From: Winogradskyella luteola | GTDB lineage: Bacteria; Bacteroidota; Bacteroidia; Flavobacteriales; Flavobacteriaceae | Assembly (NCBI RefSeq): GCF_019203985.1 | Contig: NZ_JAGSPD010000018.1 | Span: 1-35,828 of the forward strand | Length of the DNA: 35,828 bases | Direction: 5' to 3' | Part shown: one piece after another, positions 23,656-33,202 of the stretch | Position numbering within the stretch: position 1 is the stretch's first letter | Layout: each line of letters opens with the position of its first letter | Translations under genes and position numbers: made by a program | Notes under the pieces: model-generated | Told to the model about the DNA's origin: nothing | Database searches by the model: none | What the model saw: only the letters and a program-made list of their open reading frames with translations

Positions 23656-25178
23656 TTATTATTGGCAAAATCTTCCCACTCCTTAAATTTATCCTCACCC
23701 ATAACACGCTCCATTTTTACTTGCCCGCCTTTCTTTTTGTTACGTTCGTTCCAATCATAGAATCGTGACGGTGGCACCACCTTTACCTCTACTCCTTTGA
23801 GTGCTTTATTTCTAGCGACTCTATAATTCTTATTGGCATCTTTAAGCGCTTGGTCTAATGCATTGGCTATAGCGTCTTCATCAGTATCTTTTAGTTCAGA
23901 CCCAAGATACCAAAAATGATAAAATTCCCCATCATCTCCACGTTTAGCACAAATGGTATACTCTGGAATTGTAGTATCGAACTGTGTTTCGAGCTTGCCA
24001 ATTGCAGTATCCATCTTATTAACCGATAATTGCGAACCTACCGTATTTAAAAAAAACTTGGTGCGGCCCGTAATTTTAATTTCTGCACGTTCAATATCTG
24101 TAAATTCTATAGTGTCACCAATAAGATAGCGCCAAGATCCACTAACGGTGCTGATAATTAGGGCGTAATCTTGATCTGTCTCAACTTCATCCAAAGTTAA
24201 AGCTGGTGCTTCTTGTTTTAATGAGCCATCTTTATTTATATATTCGGGTTTAAAAGGCACGAATTCAAAATAAATACCATTATCGGTATTGAGTTGCATC
24301 GCATCTGTCTCTGGCCTCACTTGCGTAGCTATATAACCCTCGGATGCCAAATAGGTATCAATAACTGTTACGGGTTTGCCCATAAGTGCATGAAAACTTT
24401 TTTCGTAAGGCCCAAAAGCCACACCGCCAGACGTGTAAACTTGCAAATTTGGCCATATATCATGGATATTATCAAGACTATGATAATCAATAACTTTCTG
24501 TAACATCAACTCTATCCAAGACGGAATTCCGCTGAGTGCTCCAATATCCCAATCTTTGGCACGCTCTGCAATACGCTGTACACGAGCATCCCAATCATCG
24601 ATTTGGGCAATCTCTTCACCTGGCTTGTAGTAACCTCTAAACCACGACGGAATATTACTTGCACTTATACCACTAATCTCTCCTTCAAGGTGGTCGTTAC
24701 GTTCTTCAAGATCCGTAGAGCTTCCCAGCATCATTATTTCCTTCTCGAAGAAATCTGCAGGTAAATCAAAATTCTTTAATGCAAAAACCTGTTTTATACC
24801 TGCTTGCCGAATTGCCTCAACCATATCATCAGTTACTGGAATGCGTTTGCTTGTTTTACCGGTAGTACCCGAGCTTAATGCAAAATATGATGGGCTTCCG
24901 GGCCAAGTAACATCTGTTTGGCCTTTGTGCAATTTATGCCACCATTCTTCATTTATTTTGTTATAATCGAAATAAGGAATTCCATCTGTAAAGGCCTCAA
25001 AACTATTGTCTGCCTTTAAAATTTCATCAAATTTGTAGAACTTCCCAAATGCGGTATTCTTTGCTGTTTGCAATAAATGTTCCAAGACTTTTTTTTGAGC
25101 TTCAACATGATCCTTTTTGACCGTTAAGGCAGCTTTAAGATGAATAACTCCTTTGATAATATTTCCGAGTATGGCCAT
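23652..25178 (-). CDS. GH3 family protein (acyl-AMP-forming amido synthetase-like)
   Basis: A 508-aa protein of the GH3 superfamily, best known from plants, where members join amino acids to jasmonate or auxin through an acyl-adenylate. Firefly-luciferase-fold motifs are visible: the P-loop-like SSGTTGKTSKRIPVT (about residues 104-118), the mid motif DTYLASEGYIATQ (about 276-288), and the hinge region with YLIGDTIEFTD and KITGRTKFF. The length fits bacterial members. Its substrate in flavobacteria is unknown; an amide- or ester-forming role with a small acid is inferred. Divergent from the EEP-fold gene across a 139-base gap. Confidence 0.9.
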   Translation of the reverse strand: MAILGNIIKGVIHLKAALTVKKDHVEAQKKVLEHLLQTAKNTAFGKFYKFDEILKADNSFEAFTDGIPYFDYNKINEEWWHKLHKGQTDVTWPGSPSYFALSSGTTGKTSKRIPVTDDMVEAIRQAGIKQVFALKNFDLPADFFEKEIMMLGSSTDLEERNDHLEGEISGISASNIPSWFRGYYKPGEEIAQIDDWDARVQRIAERAKDWDIGALSGIPSWIELMLQKVIDYHSLDNIHDIWPNLQVYTSGGVAFGPYEKSFHALMGKPVTVIDTYLASEGYIATQVRPETDAMQLNTDNGIYFEFVPFKPEYINKDGSLKQEAPALTLDEVETDQDYALIISTVSGSWRYLIGDTIEFTDIERAEIKITGRTKFFLNTVGSQLSVNKMDTAIGKLETQFDTTIPEYTICAKRGDDGEFYHFWYLGSELKDTDEDAIANALDQALKDANKNYRVARNKALKGVEVKVVPPSRFYDWNERNKKKGGQVKMERVMGEDKFKEWEDFANNN

Positions 25179-25317
25179 TGATAATTTTTTTCAAATAAAA
25201 GATTTAAATATACGCAATATTGACGCAAATCATATTAGTATTAATCCTATTGGATTTTACATTGTTATTCATAAAATTTAATGTATATTTTAGAGCATCA
25301 CCATCTAGTCAATACTA

Positions 25318-26379
25318 ATGTCATTAAAACACTTTCTTAAAGGTTTTGGGCTTTTCGCTATCCTAATAACCTTGGCGCCTTTGGTAGCTGTAGATTATTG
25401 GTGGATTCGTATTTTTGATTTCCCCCATGTTCAGCTTACATTTCTTACAGCATTAGCAATTGTTGTTTATTTTATAAAATTTGATTTTAAAAATGAAGGT
25501 GATTATGCCTTTATAATGGTTTTATTGGCATGTTTTATATTTCAATTCGTGAAATTTTTCCCCTATACCGCTTTTTCGAAAGAAGAACTTCTTAATGCTT
25601 CAAAAGATACCAAGCGCACACTTAGTATCTTAACTGCAAATGTCCATCAGGACAATGAAGACACAGAAAAGGTTCTCAATAGCATAAAAAAATCTGACGC
25701 AGATGTCATGGTATTTACCGAAGCTAATGAGCGTTGGAGAAATGCCATCTACGAAACAATAAGCAAGGACTACAATTATAAGTTTGAATATCCCATGGAT
25801 AACACTTATGGTATGTTGTTATATTCTAAGCTTCAATTGAAAGATACAGAGTTAAAGTTTTTGGTAGAAGAGGATATTCCTTCAATACACACAAAACTCA
25901 TTACCAAATTTGGAGACACTATTAATTTGCATGCTATCCACCCTACACCTCCTATGCCACAACATAATCCCAGATCAACAGATAGGGATGCAGAGATGAT
26001 GATGGTTGCAAAAGATGTAATGGACACCAAATTCCCAACTATTGTTTTAGGAGATTTCAACGATGTGCCATGGTCCAATACCAACCAATTATTTAAAACT
26101 ATAAGTAAAACTTTAGATCCCCGAATAGGCAGAGGATTATTTAGTACATACAACGCAAAAAAATTTCTCTTGCGATGGCCTTTAGATCATATTTATTGTA
26201 CCAAAGAATTTAGGTTAGTATCATTAAAAACTTACAATGAAACGTCTTCAGATCATTTTCCTGTTTATGCAAAGTTATCCTTAGAACCCGAAAAAGCAGA
26301 TGAGCAAAAACCTGATGAAGTTAGCCAACATGATTTAGAGCGCGCAAACAATCAAATCGAAAAATTTAAATCACAATGA
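25318..26379 (+). CDS. Membrane-anchored endonuclease/exonuclease/phosphatase-fold protein
   Basis: A 353-aa protein. The first about 85 residues carry three hydrophobic segments, placing the C-terminal domain outside or at the membrane. Residues about 97-335 are an EEP (DNase I-like) domain: LSILTANVHQDN, VMVFTEANERW (metal Glu), LHAIHPTPP (His), VLGDFNDVPWS (Asp/Asn), WPLDHIYC, and the last catalytic SSDHFPVYAKL. The metal and catalytic residues are all present. The substrate may be nucleic acid, a phospholipid or a phosphoinositide; not resolvable. The last about 30 residues are charged. Its stop overlaps the DUF421 start by 4 bases (ATGA). Confidence 0.9.
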   Translation: MSLKHFLKGFGLFAILITLAPLVAVDYWWIRIFDFPHVQLTFLTALAIVVYFIKFDFKNEGDYAFIMVLLACFIFQFVKFFPYTAFSKEELLNASKDTKRTLSILTANVHQDNEDTEKVLNSIKKSDADVMVFTEANERWRNAIYETISKDYNYKFEYPMDNTYGMLLYSKLQLKDTELKFLVEEDIPSIHTKLITKFGDTINLHAIHPTPPMPQHNPRSTDRDAEMMMVAKDVMDTKFPTIVLGDFNDVPWSNTNQLFKTISKTLDPRIGRGLFSTYNAKKFLLRWPLDHIYCTKEFRLVSLKTYNETSSDHFPVYAKLSLEPEKADEQKPDEVSQHDLERANNQIEKFKSQ

Positions 26380-26885
26380 AAACATGGTTTTATTCTACAG
26401 ATGATAATGTCTTGGCAATCTTGCTAACAGCTTTCGGCACTTATATTGCCTTGGTCTTATTAACCAGAATAAGTGGAAAGCGCAGTTTCTCTAAAATGTC
26501 GAGTTTCGATTTTGCCATGACAGTATCCATAGGATCAATTTTGGCAACTGTAGTTATTTCCAAGTCTGTATCATTACAAAGCGGTATTGCAGGTCTAATC
26601 TCTATATATGCTATACAAATGCTTATCGCTTATACCAGGAGGTGGAAAACCATTAGGAAATTTATGGACAACAAACCGACTTTATTAATGCGAGATGGTA
26701 AAATTATTGAAGGTAGTCTCGAAGCATGTAAAGTCACTACATCAGATCTTAAAGCAAAATTGCGCGAAGCCAATGTCATACAACTTTCTGAAGTGAAAGC
26801 TGTAGTCTTCGAATCTACTGGAGATATTTCTGTTTTGCACGGATCGGAAGATACACCAATTGACGATTGGCTCTTGGATTTTTAA
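26376..26885 (+). CDS. DUF421 membrane protein (YetF-like)
   Basis: A 169-aa protein of the YetF/DUF421 family. There are three N-terminal membrane segments (about residues 10-85), with the hallmark block LLTRISGKRSFSKMSSFDFAMTVSIGSILATV, and a small soluble C-terminal domain (about 95-169) with PTLLMRDGKIIEGSLE and the acidic end. The role is poorly known; the Bacillus YetF family has been linked to the spore or cell envelope. Translationally coupled to the EEP-fold gene by the ATGA overlap, which suggests they act together at the membrane. Confidence 0.9.
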   Translation: MKTWFYSTDDNVLAILLTAFGTYIALVLLTRISGKRSFSKMSSFDFAMTVSIGSILATVVISKSVSLQSGIAGLISIYAIQMLIAYTRRWKTIRKFMDNKPTLLMRDGKIIEGSLEACKVTTSDLKAKLREANVIQLSEVKAVVFESTGDISVLHGSEDTPIDDWLLDF

Positions 26886-26954
26886 CCTTTGTATTTTTTC
26901 TGTTTAAATTCATTTTTAGCTTTATCTTAATAAAGTATAAACTTAAAAATTGCT

Positions 26955-26962
26955 TAATTTTG
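26955..26962 (+). promoter_or_regulatory. -7 box before gcvT (TAATTTTG)
   Basis: TAATTTTG matches TAnnTTTG and is 27 bases before the gcvT ATG. It is the likely start of the gcvT-to-surface-protein operon. Confidence 0.55.
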
Positions 26963-26989
26963 CGCATCATAAATTGAAAATCTTATTCC

Positions 26990-28072
26990 ATGAAAAATAC
27001 AGCATTATCCTCTACCCACGAAGCTCTAGGTGCAAAAATGGTACCTTTTGCAGGCTATAATATGCCTGTACAATATCAAGGTGTTACTATTGAACACGAA
27101 ACTGTGCGGAATGCTGTTGGTGTTTTTGATGTATCGCACATGGGTGAATTTTTAATTGAAGGCCCTAATGCTTTAGCATTAATACAGAAAGTATCTAGTA
27201 ACGATGCTGCTAAGTTAGAAGTTGGAAAAGCACAATACAGCTGCCTGCCAAATGATAATGGTGGAATTGTTGATGATTTGATTATTTACAGGGTAAAAGA
27301 CGAAACTTATCTATTGGTTGTTAATGCCAGCAATATAGAAAAAGATTGGAACTGGATTTCTTCAAAAAATGATGTTGGTGCAGAAATGCGCGATCTAAGC
27401 GAAGACTATTCACTATTGGCGATTCAGGGCCCAAAAGCTATCGAAGCTATGCAGCCGTTATCTAGCCATGATTTATCAGAAATTAAGTTCTACAATTTTA
27501 TAGTCGGTGATTTTGCAGGTATTGAGCATGTTATTATCTCGGCAACGGGCTACACTGGTAGCGGAGGATTTGAAATCTACTGTAAGAATTCTGAAGTGAA
27601 ACAAGTTTGGGATAAGGTCTTGGAAGCTGGAGCAGATTTTGGAATCAAACCTATTGGTTTAGCAGCTAGAGATACCTTAAGGTTAGAAATGGGCTATTGC
27701 CTGTACGGTAATGATATCGACGATACGACATCTCCTATAGAAGCTGGTTTAAGTTGGATTTGTAAATTCAATAAAGAGTTTACCAATAGTGAAGCCCTAA
27801 AAGCAGAAAAAGAACGTACTCCAGAACGTAAATTAGTCGCCTTTAAACTAGACGACAGAGGCATTCCAAGACAAGGTTATGATATTGTCGACAGTAGTGG
27901 AAAAACCATTGGCAATGTTACTTCTGGCACTATGAGCCCCAGCTTAGGAGTTGGTATTGGCTTAGGTTATGTACCTAAGGTATTTTCTAAAGTTGATAGT
28001 AAAGTTAATATTCAGGTAAGAAAAAAAGCGATACCTGCAACCGTTGTAAAGCTACCTTTCTACAAAGGGTAA
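26990..28072 (+). CDS. gcvT: Glycine cleavage system aminomethyltransferase (T protein)
   Basis: Transfers the aminomethyl carbon from lipoyl H protein to tetrahydrofolate, releasing ammonia. The 360 residues show the standard family course: [91 protein letters not shown], and the C-terminal [19 protein letters not shown]. Folate- and substrate-contact residues (the conserved Asp in VDDL, Arg in AARDTLR) are present. No other gcv genes are adjacent, which is common in Bacteroidota. It heads a forward run of five closely spaced genes ending at about 32361. Confidence 0.97.
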   Translation: MKNTALSSTHEALGAKMVPFAGYNMPVQYQGVTIEHETVRNAVGVFDVSHMGEFLIEGPNALALIQKVSSNDAAKLEVGKAQYSCLPNDNGGIVDDLIIYRVKDETYLLVVNASNIEKDWNWISSKNDVGAEMRDLSEDYSLLAIQGPKAIEAMQPLSSHDLSEIKFYNFIVGDFAGIEHVIISATGYTGSGGFEIYCKNSEVKQVWDKVLEAGADFGIKPIGLAARDTLRLEMGYCLYGNDIDDTTSPIEAGLSWICKFNKEFTNSEALKAEKERTPERKLVAFKLDDRGIPRQGYDIVDSSGKTIGNVTSGTMSPSLGVGIGLGYVPKVFSKVDSKVNIQVRKKAIPATVVKLPFYKG

Positions 28073-28096
28073 AGGTGTAAAAGAGCAGATTGATTA

Positions 28097-28927
28097 ATGA
28101 AGAATGACCTACACAAACATCGCATACTTATTCTAGGAGCCAGTGGTTACATTGGCAATGCCATTTACAAAGAGTTAGGACCTTATTTTAGAACTTATGG
28201 TACCTGCCGAACACAAAAAAAAGAGTTTGAAACCAACAAACAGTTCTTTCAATATAATGTAGAGCAAGATGATGTTTACGAAATACTTGAAGCCTGTAAA
28301 CCTACTATTATCATATCTGCATTACGCGGAGATTTTAATGCACAGACCATAGCACATCAGCATATCTCAGAGTACGCCTTAGAATTTGGTTCTAAAATTA
28401 TATTTCTGTCATCGGCCAATGCCTTTGATGCTTACAGCAAATACCCAAGCTATGAGCTAGATAAAACCTTAAGTCATAGTGTTTATGGCCATTTTAAGAT
28501 TAAGATAGAAAATATGCTTTTGCGTTTACCCAAAAGACAGATTGCCATTTTAAGGCTTCCTATGGTTTTTGGTGTTAATTGCCCTAGAATATTAGAAATG
28601 AAATCGCTAATTGCCGAAGATGCGTCTGTTGAGATATTTCCCAATTTAATAATGAATGTCACTCTAGACAAAAAAGTAACGCAGCAGATTCATTACATCA
28701 TCAATAGAAATAAATATGGTGTTTTTCATCTGGGCAGTACCGATTTAGTGCATCACGATGAATTTGTAAAAGACATTCTTGCGATCATCACAGAAAAAAA
28801 AGTAAAGCTGAAACATGTCTTTACAACTAATGACGATCGTTACTTGGCCGTTCTTCCTAAATTTAATAAACTTCCTAAACATCTCCAGATCGTAAGCTCC
28901 ACTGTTATAGAAGAACTTAAGAAATAA
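28097..28927 (+). CDS. NAD(P)-dependent epimerase/dehydratase-like (RmlD-type fold)
   Basis: A 276-aa short-chain dehydrogenase-like protein, starting 24 bases after gcvT. The nucleotide-binding motif GASGYIG (about residues 14-20) opens a Rossmann fold; ISALRGDFNAQ and IIFLSSANAFDAYSKYPSYELDK fit the RmlD/extended SDR group. A usual catalytic YxxxK is only partly recognisable (SVYGHFKIKIE has Tyr and Lys four apart). It may be a reductase in sugar-nucleotide metabolism or a non-classical member. The gene is separated from the pterin dehydratase gene by about 50 bases when that gene starts at its ATG. Confidence 0.82.
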   Translation: MKNDLHKHRILILGASGYIGNAIYKELGPYFRTYGTCRTQKKEFETNKQFFQYNVEQDDVYEILEACKPTIIISALRGDFNAQTIAHQHISEYALEFGSKIIFLSSANAFDAYSKYPSYELDKTLSHSVYGHFKIKIENMLLRLPKRQIAILRLPMVFGVNCPRILEMKSLIAEDASVEIFPNLIMNVTLDKKVTQQIHYIINRNKYGVFHLGSTDLVHHDEFVKDILAIITEKKVKLKHVFTTNDDRYLAVLPKFNKLPKHLQIVSSTVIEELKK

Positions 28928-28977
28928 GCTTGTATGTTCTTAATTATTTCTTAAATTTATCTACCCAAAACTATGCT

Positions 28978-29265
28978 ATGAGTTTAGATGCATCTACAAT
29001 TGAAAAAAAATTACTTCGCTTTCCAGATTGGGAATATTACGATAATGCCATTCACGCAGAATTTGAATTCGATAATTTTAAGGACTGCTTCAGTGCTATG
29101 AGTCGCATTGCTTTTGAGTGTGAAGCACAAAACCATCACCCAAATTGGAGCAACACCTACAACGTACTTAAAATTTCTTTATCCACACACGATGCCAATG
29201 GCGTTACCAATAAAGATTTTGAGCTTGCTGAAGCTATTGAGGCTATTGTAGAGGTTGAAGAATAA
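28978..29265 (+). CDS. 4a-hydroxytetrahydrobiopterin dehydratase (PCD/DCoH)
   Basis: A 95-aa enzyme that dehydrates 4a-hydroxytetrahydropterin, recycling the cofactor of aromatic amino acid hydroxylases. The family core is clear: a helix entering FKDCFSAMSRIAFECEAQ, then NHHPNWSNTYNVLKISLSTHD with the catalytic histidines, and the C-terminal GVTNKDFELAEAIEAI. The ATG at 28978 gives the normal length and start (SLDASTIEKKL); a TTG at 28930 in the same frame would add 16 residues that look like translated spacer. It lies in the gcvT cluster, 17 bases before the protease gene. Confidence 0.93.
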   Translation: MSLDASTIEKKLLRFPDWEYYDNAIHAEFEFDNFKDCFSAMSRIAFECEAQNHHPNWSNTYNVLKISLSTHDANGVTNKDFELAEAIEAIVEVEE

Positions 29266-29282
29266 ATCAACCCAAATCATTC

Positions 29283-31324
29283 ATGTTCAGAATTTTTCTC
29301 TTTTTATTATGTTGGTGTACACTGTATGCTTCAAAAGCACAAAACCTCAACTTCTGTAGCGAATTAAAAAAAATCAATACCATAGTTGAAACCAAGCATT
29401 ATCAACCCAAACCCTTAAACGATAGTTTAGCTAAAGGTGTTTTTGGCCTGTTTTTAGATGAAATTGATGAAAGAAAACGCTTCTTTACTAAAGCTGATAT
29501 AGAATTATTTAAAAAAGATGAATTACAAATTGATGATTATATTAAAAACAAGACCTGTGATTTCACAGCACTTTATGCACAAGTTTTAAAACAACGTATT
29601 TCTGACTCCAAGCAAATTTTAGAATTATTAAGAGAACAACCTCTAGACTACAGTGGTGTTGATAGTCTGCGATACAATGCTGATAAAGACTATTCCTATT
29701 TTAAATCTAAAGCAAGTGTTACAAAATATTGGAATAAAAAAGTACGTTTTAAAATACTGACCAAATTGGTGGAGAACGATTCTGTGATCGAACATATTTC
29801 TTCAAACTTTACTACACTAGAGACATCTATAAAACAAAAGATTATAGATAACGAAATATGTTTGCTTAATGAGTTGGAAAGCAGCAAAGGTTCTATTGAG
29901 AACTTTGTAAATGCAGCATTCTTAAACGCTTTTCTAAAATATCAAGACCCCAACTCCATTTACTTAAGTAATTCCGACAAAAACCTATTTGAAGAATCAG
30001 TTTCCAATTCACAATTATCATTTGGCATTAAAACTATAAAAAAGAAAAATGGTGACATAATTATCGCCAATATTGTACCTGGAAGCTCAGCCTTTAAACA
30101 TGGCGGTTTTGAAATCAACGATGTAATTATTTCTCTAAAAAGCACCAAAGCTTCCCTTGACACCTATTGTACTTCAAACGAGACCGTAACAAGTTTTATC
30201 AATGATGGCAATATTAAAAGCATGGCTTTTAAAATAAAGAAGCAAAGTGGGCAGATTAAAACTTTAAAACTGACCAAGTCAAAAGTCAACATAGAGGGTA
30301 ATTCTATAACAGGATACCTTTTAGAAGGAGATCACACTATAGGTTATATCAACATTCCAAGTTTCTATACCGATTTGGAATCTCTTAATGGTTTGGGAGT
30401 TAGCAATGACGTTGCCAAACAGATCTATAAATTGCAACGTGCCAAAATTGCTGGTCTTATCATAGACTTACGTTTTAACGGAGGTGGTTCCATGAAAGAA
30501 GCCGCTGATTTATCTGGCATGTTTATAGACAGAGGCCCAGTAGCTATTTCTAAAGTTAGAGATATTGAAAATTATACGATAAGAGACCCAAATCGTGGTA
30601 CAATTTTCACAAAACCCATTATTATTTTAGTAGATCAGTTTAGCGCCTCAGCTTCAGAATTTTTTGCTTCAGCTATGCAAGATTACAATGTTGCCATTAT
30701 TATTGGTTCAACAACACACGGTAAAGCCACTTCACAGATTATCTTACCTGTAGGCACATCAAATCCTCTGGTTTTGTAAAGCTCACCACTGGCCAGTTTT
30801 TTAGAGTAACCGGTCACAGCCACCAAAAAAGTGGTATTATACCCGATATTGTCTTACCTAGTATTTATGACAACTATAAAACACAAGAACACTATAAGCC
30901 ATTTGTTTTAGAAAGTAATTCAGTAGAAGTTACTTTAAAGCACAAACCAAAGCTAAAAAGAGACCTTTCAATTTTAAAGAGCAATTGTATTGAACGTATT
31001 AACAGGAGTTCTATGTTTAACACCATCAAAACATTCAATACTATATTTGTAGATGGCTATGTAAACAGAACTGGCACTTATCCCCTAACCTTAGATTTTG
31101 TTTTTAAGGATATAACCAATTACAATACGGCCTGGGAATACTATTCAGAACAACTGGAGGCAAACACCACTATATTCAAAGTAAACAATACAACATCAAC
31201 CGAAGCGATTTTAGCTTATAACGAAGACGATACAGCCTTTAATATAAAACACCGTAAAACACTAGAAAAAGACCCTTATATACAAGAAGCCTATTTAATA
31301 CTTAACGATATCTTTCAACTATAA
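29283..31324 (+). pseudogene. Tail-specific (carboxy-terminal processing) protease, S41, frameshifted
   Basis: A periplasmic protease of the Prc/Tsp type that degrades proteins from their C-terminus. The first frame (29283-30779, 498 aa) has a signal peptide, the Tsp N-terminal region (NDSLAKGVFGLFLDEIDERKR), a PDZ domain (about residues 240-305), and the S41 domain with Ser456 (FSASASE) and Lys481 (HGKATSQ), then runs into a TAA. The conserved continuation SSGFVKLTTGQFFRVTG and GIIPDIVLPSIYDNY is in the -1 frame and stays open to 31324. Adding one A to the A-run at 30761-30763 (TCAAATCC to TCAAAATCC) restores a 680-aa protein (G T S K S S G F V K). All else is intact, so this is a recent mutation, a sequencing error, or possibly slippage. 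Confidence 0.88.
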
Positions 31325-31335
31325 AAATAACAGAA

Positions 31336-32361
31336 ATGAAACTATTTTTTACAATCGCTATTTTTCTATTTACTTTAACTACAACGGCCCAAACGTTCAG
31401 TACCGCAATAGATTATCTCAACTTTGTGAGCGAGCAACAAGAAGGCATCACAAAAAAAATGTGGAAATACACCAAAGCCATTGCCCACAGCAGAAGTGAC
31501 AGAAACATTAACAGCAAACGGAAAAGTCTTTTAAAGACTTTAGACAAGGCCATTGAAAAAATAAGAAAAGCACCTGGTTATGACGGTAAAGAATTTAAAG
31601 ACCAGCTTCTTAAGCGACTTGTGTTTAACAAAAACCTAATGAACGATGACTATGCGAAGATTATTGACATGAAAGCCGTAGCAGAACAATCTTACGATGC
31701 CATGGAAGCCTATATGCTAGCACAAGAAATGGCAGATAAGAAGATGGAAGATATACAAGAAGAATATGAAACCAATTATTATGCTTTTGCCAATAAACAC
31801 CATATAAACATTATTGAAAATGAATCGGATCTAAGTAAAAAAATGACATTATCCAATGAAGTCTTTACTTACTATAAAAAACTATATCTCATTTATTTTA
31901 AAGTCTACATTAACGAAATCTATCTTATGGATGCGTTAAACAGTAAAGACGTAAATGCCATACAACAAAATAGCAATGCGCTTGCCGAAAGTGCCAAAGA
32001 AGGGCTTGAAGTTTTAAAAACTGTTGAATTGTACAAAAATGACAAATCCATAACCAATGCTACCAAAAAAGCTTTTGAGTTTTTTATAGATGAAGCCGAA
32101 AACAAGATCCCAATTTTAACTGATTTTTTAATATTGGGGGAAGATCTGGAAAAAACACAGGCCACATTAGAAAAAACACCACAGCGCAAACGCACCAAGG
32201 AACAAATTGATGGTTACAATGCTATGGTCAACGCTTATAACAAAGGGGTAAAGACCTATAACAAGACCAATACAGAGCTCAATAAAAGGCGAGAAATGGT
32301 GATTAACAATCTCAATACAGCCAATCAAAACTTTTTAAGCAAGCATATTCCGAATGATTAA
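31336..32361 (+). CDS. Exported helical surface protein (LIC11966-like), unknown function
   Basis: A 341-aa exported protein. The signal peptide LFFTIAIFLFTLTTTAQ ends near residue 19 with AQ at the site. The rest is almost wholly helical and charged, with long amphipathic stretches and coiled-coil-like regions (about residues 40-75, 115-150 and 255-330), no Cys pairs and no metal or catalytic motif. It recalls the LIC11966 family of surface proteins, though this was matched from memory only. It starts 11 bases after the protease gene, so it is probably co-transcribed. Role unknown; a stress or envelope role is possible from the neighbour. Confidence 0.75.
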   Translation: MKLFFTIAIFLFTLTTTAQTFSTAIDYLNFVSEQQEGITKKMWKYTKAIAHSRSDRNINSKRKSLLKTLDKAIEKIRKAPGYDGKEFKDQLLKRLVFNKNLMNDDYAKIIDMKAVAEQSYDAMEAYMLAQEMADKKMEDIQEEYETNYYAFANKHHINIIENESDLSKKMTLSNEVFTYYKKLYLIYFKVYINEIYLMDALNSKDVNAIQQNSNALAESAKEGLEVLKTVELYKNDKSITNATKKAFEFFIDEAENKIPILTDFLILGEDLEKTQATLEKTPQRKRTKEQIDGYNAMVNAYNKGVKTYNKTNTELNKRREMVINNLNTANQNFLSKHIPND

Positions 32362-32371
32362 CGGAATTTTA

Positions 32372-32379
32372 TAAATTTG
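32372..32379 (+). promoter_or_regulatory. -7 box for the YebC family gene (TAAATTTG)
   Basis: TAAATTTG matches TAnnTTTG and lies 64 bases before the ATG. The leader has a small CCCA/TGGG hairpin (32413-32426). Confidence 0.5.
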
Positions 32380-32443
32380 TTAAAATAGAAAAATTATAGT
32401 TTAAACAGTTTCCCAATGTTCTGGGAGCAAAAATATATTTTTA

Positions 32444-33190
32444 ATGGGAAGAGCTTTTGAATTTAGAAAAGCAAGAAAAATGAAACGTTGGTCTGCTATG
32501 AGCAAAGCCTTTACACGTATAGGTAAGGATATTGTTATGGCTGTAAAAGAAGGTGGTCCAGATCCAGATAGCAATTCCCGTTTAAGAGCAGTAATACAGA
32601 ATGCCAAGTCTGTAAACATGCCAAAAGATAATATTGAGCGTGCCATAAAACGCGCCAGCGACAAAAACCAGGGAGATTACAAAGAAGTAATTTTTGAAGG
32701 TTATGCACAGCACGGTATAGCAGTACTTATAGAAACGGCGACGGACAACAATACGCGTACGGTTGCCAATGTACGCTCTTACTTTAATAAAACCGATGGC
32801 AGCTTGGGCACGTCTGGTTCTGTCGTTTTTATGTTTGACCATACCTGTAATTTTAAGATTAAAGGAGACGGGTTAGACTTGGAAGAATTAGAGCTAGAAC
32901 TCATTGACTTTGGTGTAGAAGAAATCTTTGAGGATACGGACGAGAACGAAGACGGCGAAGAGATTACAAGCGTAATGATCTATGCCCCGTTTGAAAGCTT
33001 TGGAAATATTCAATCGTATTTAGAGGAAAACAATATAGAGATCATTTCCTCTGGTTTTGAGCGCATTCCGCAAGTGACTAAAAAACTGACTCCAGAACAG
33101 GCTGAAGACGTAGAAAAACTATTAGAAAAGCTTGAAGAAGATGATGACGTACAGAACGTCTATCATACCATGGAAGAGACTGCAGAATAG
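32444..33190 (+). CDS. YebC/PmpR family protein
   Basis: A 248-aa protein of the YebC family, long called DNA-binding regulators and more recently linked to translation on ribosomes stalled at proline-rich sites. Hallmarks are MGRAFEFRKARKMKRWSAMSKAFTRIGKDI, NSRLRAVIQNAKSVNMPKDNIERAIKRA, and YAQHGIAVLIETATDNNTRTVANVRSYFNK, followed by an acidic loop DTDENEDGEE and the C-terminal domain. Length is full; no defect is seen. Its stop lies in the arm of a small hairpin shared with the stop of the convergent integrase, so the accessory segment abuts this gene directly. Confidence 0.96.
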   Translation: MGRAFEFRKARKMKRWSAMSKAFTRIGKDIVMAVKEGGPDPDSNSRLRAVIQNAKSVNMPKDNIERAIKRASDKNQGDYKEVIFEGYAQHGIAVLIETATDNNTRTVANVRSYFNKTDGSLGTSGSVVFMFDHTCNFKIKGDGLDLEELELELIDFGVEEIFEDTDENEDGEEITSVMIYAPFESFGNIQSYLEENNIEIISSGFERIPQVTKKLTPEQAEDVEKLLEKLEEDDDVQNVYHTMEETAE

Positions 33191-33202
33191 CTTTTTCTAT
33201 TC
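33185..33202. terminator. Small hairpin joining the yebC and integrase ends
   Basis: GAATAG (33185-33190) pairs with CTATTC (33197-33202) around CTTTTT. Both stop codons lie in the arms. Weak as a terminator, but it could serve both genes. Confidence 0.4.

Noticed and set aside
30755..30779. Programmed -1 frameshift in the protease gene
   Set aside because: TCAAAT is a poor slippery site and no downstream pseudoknot was seen; a missing A in a short A-run is simpler.
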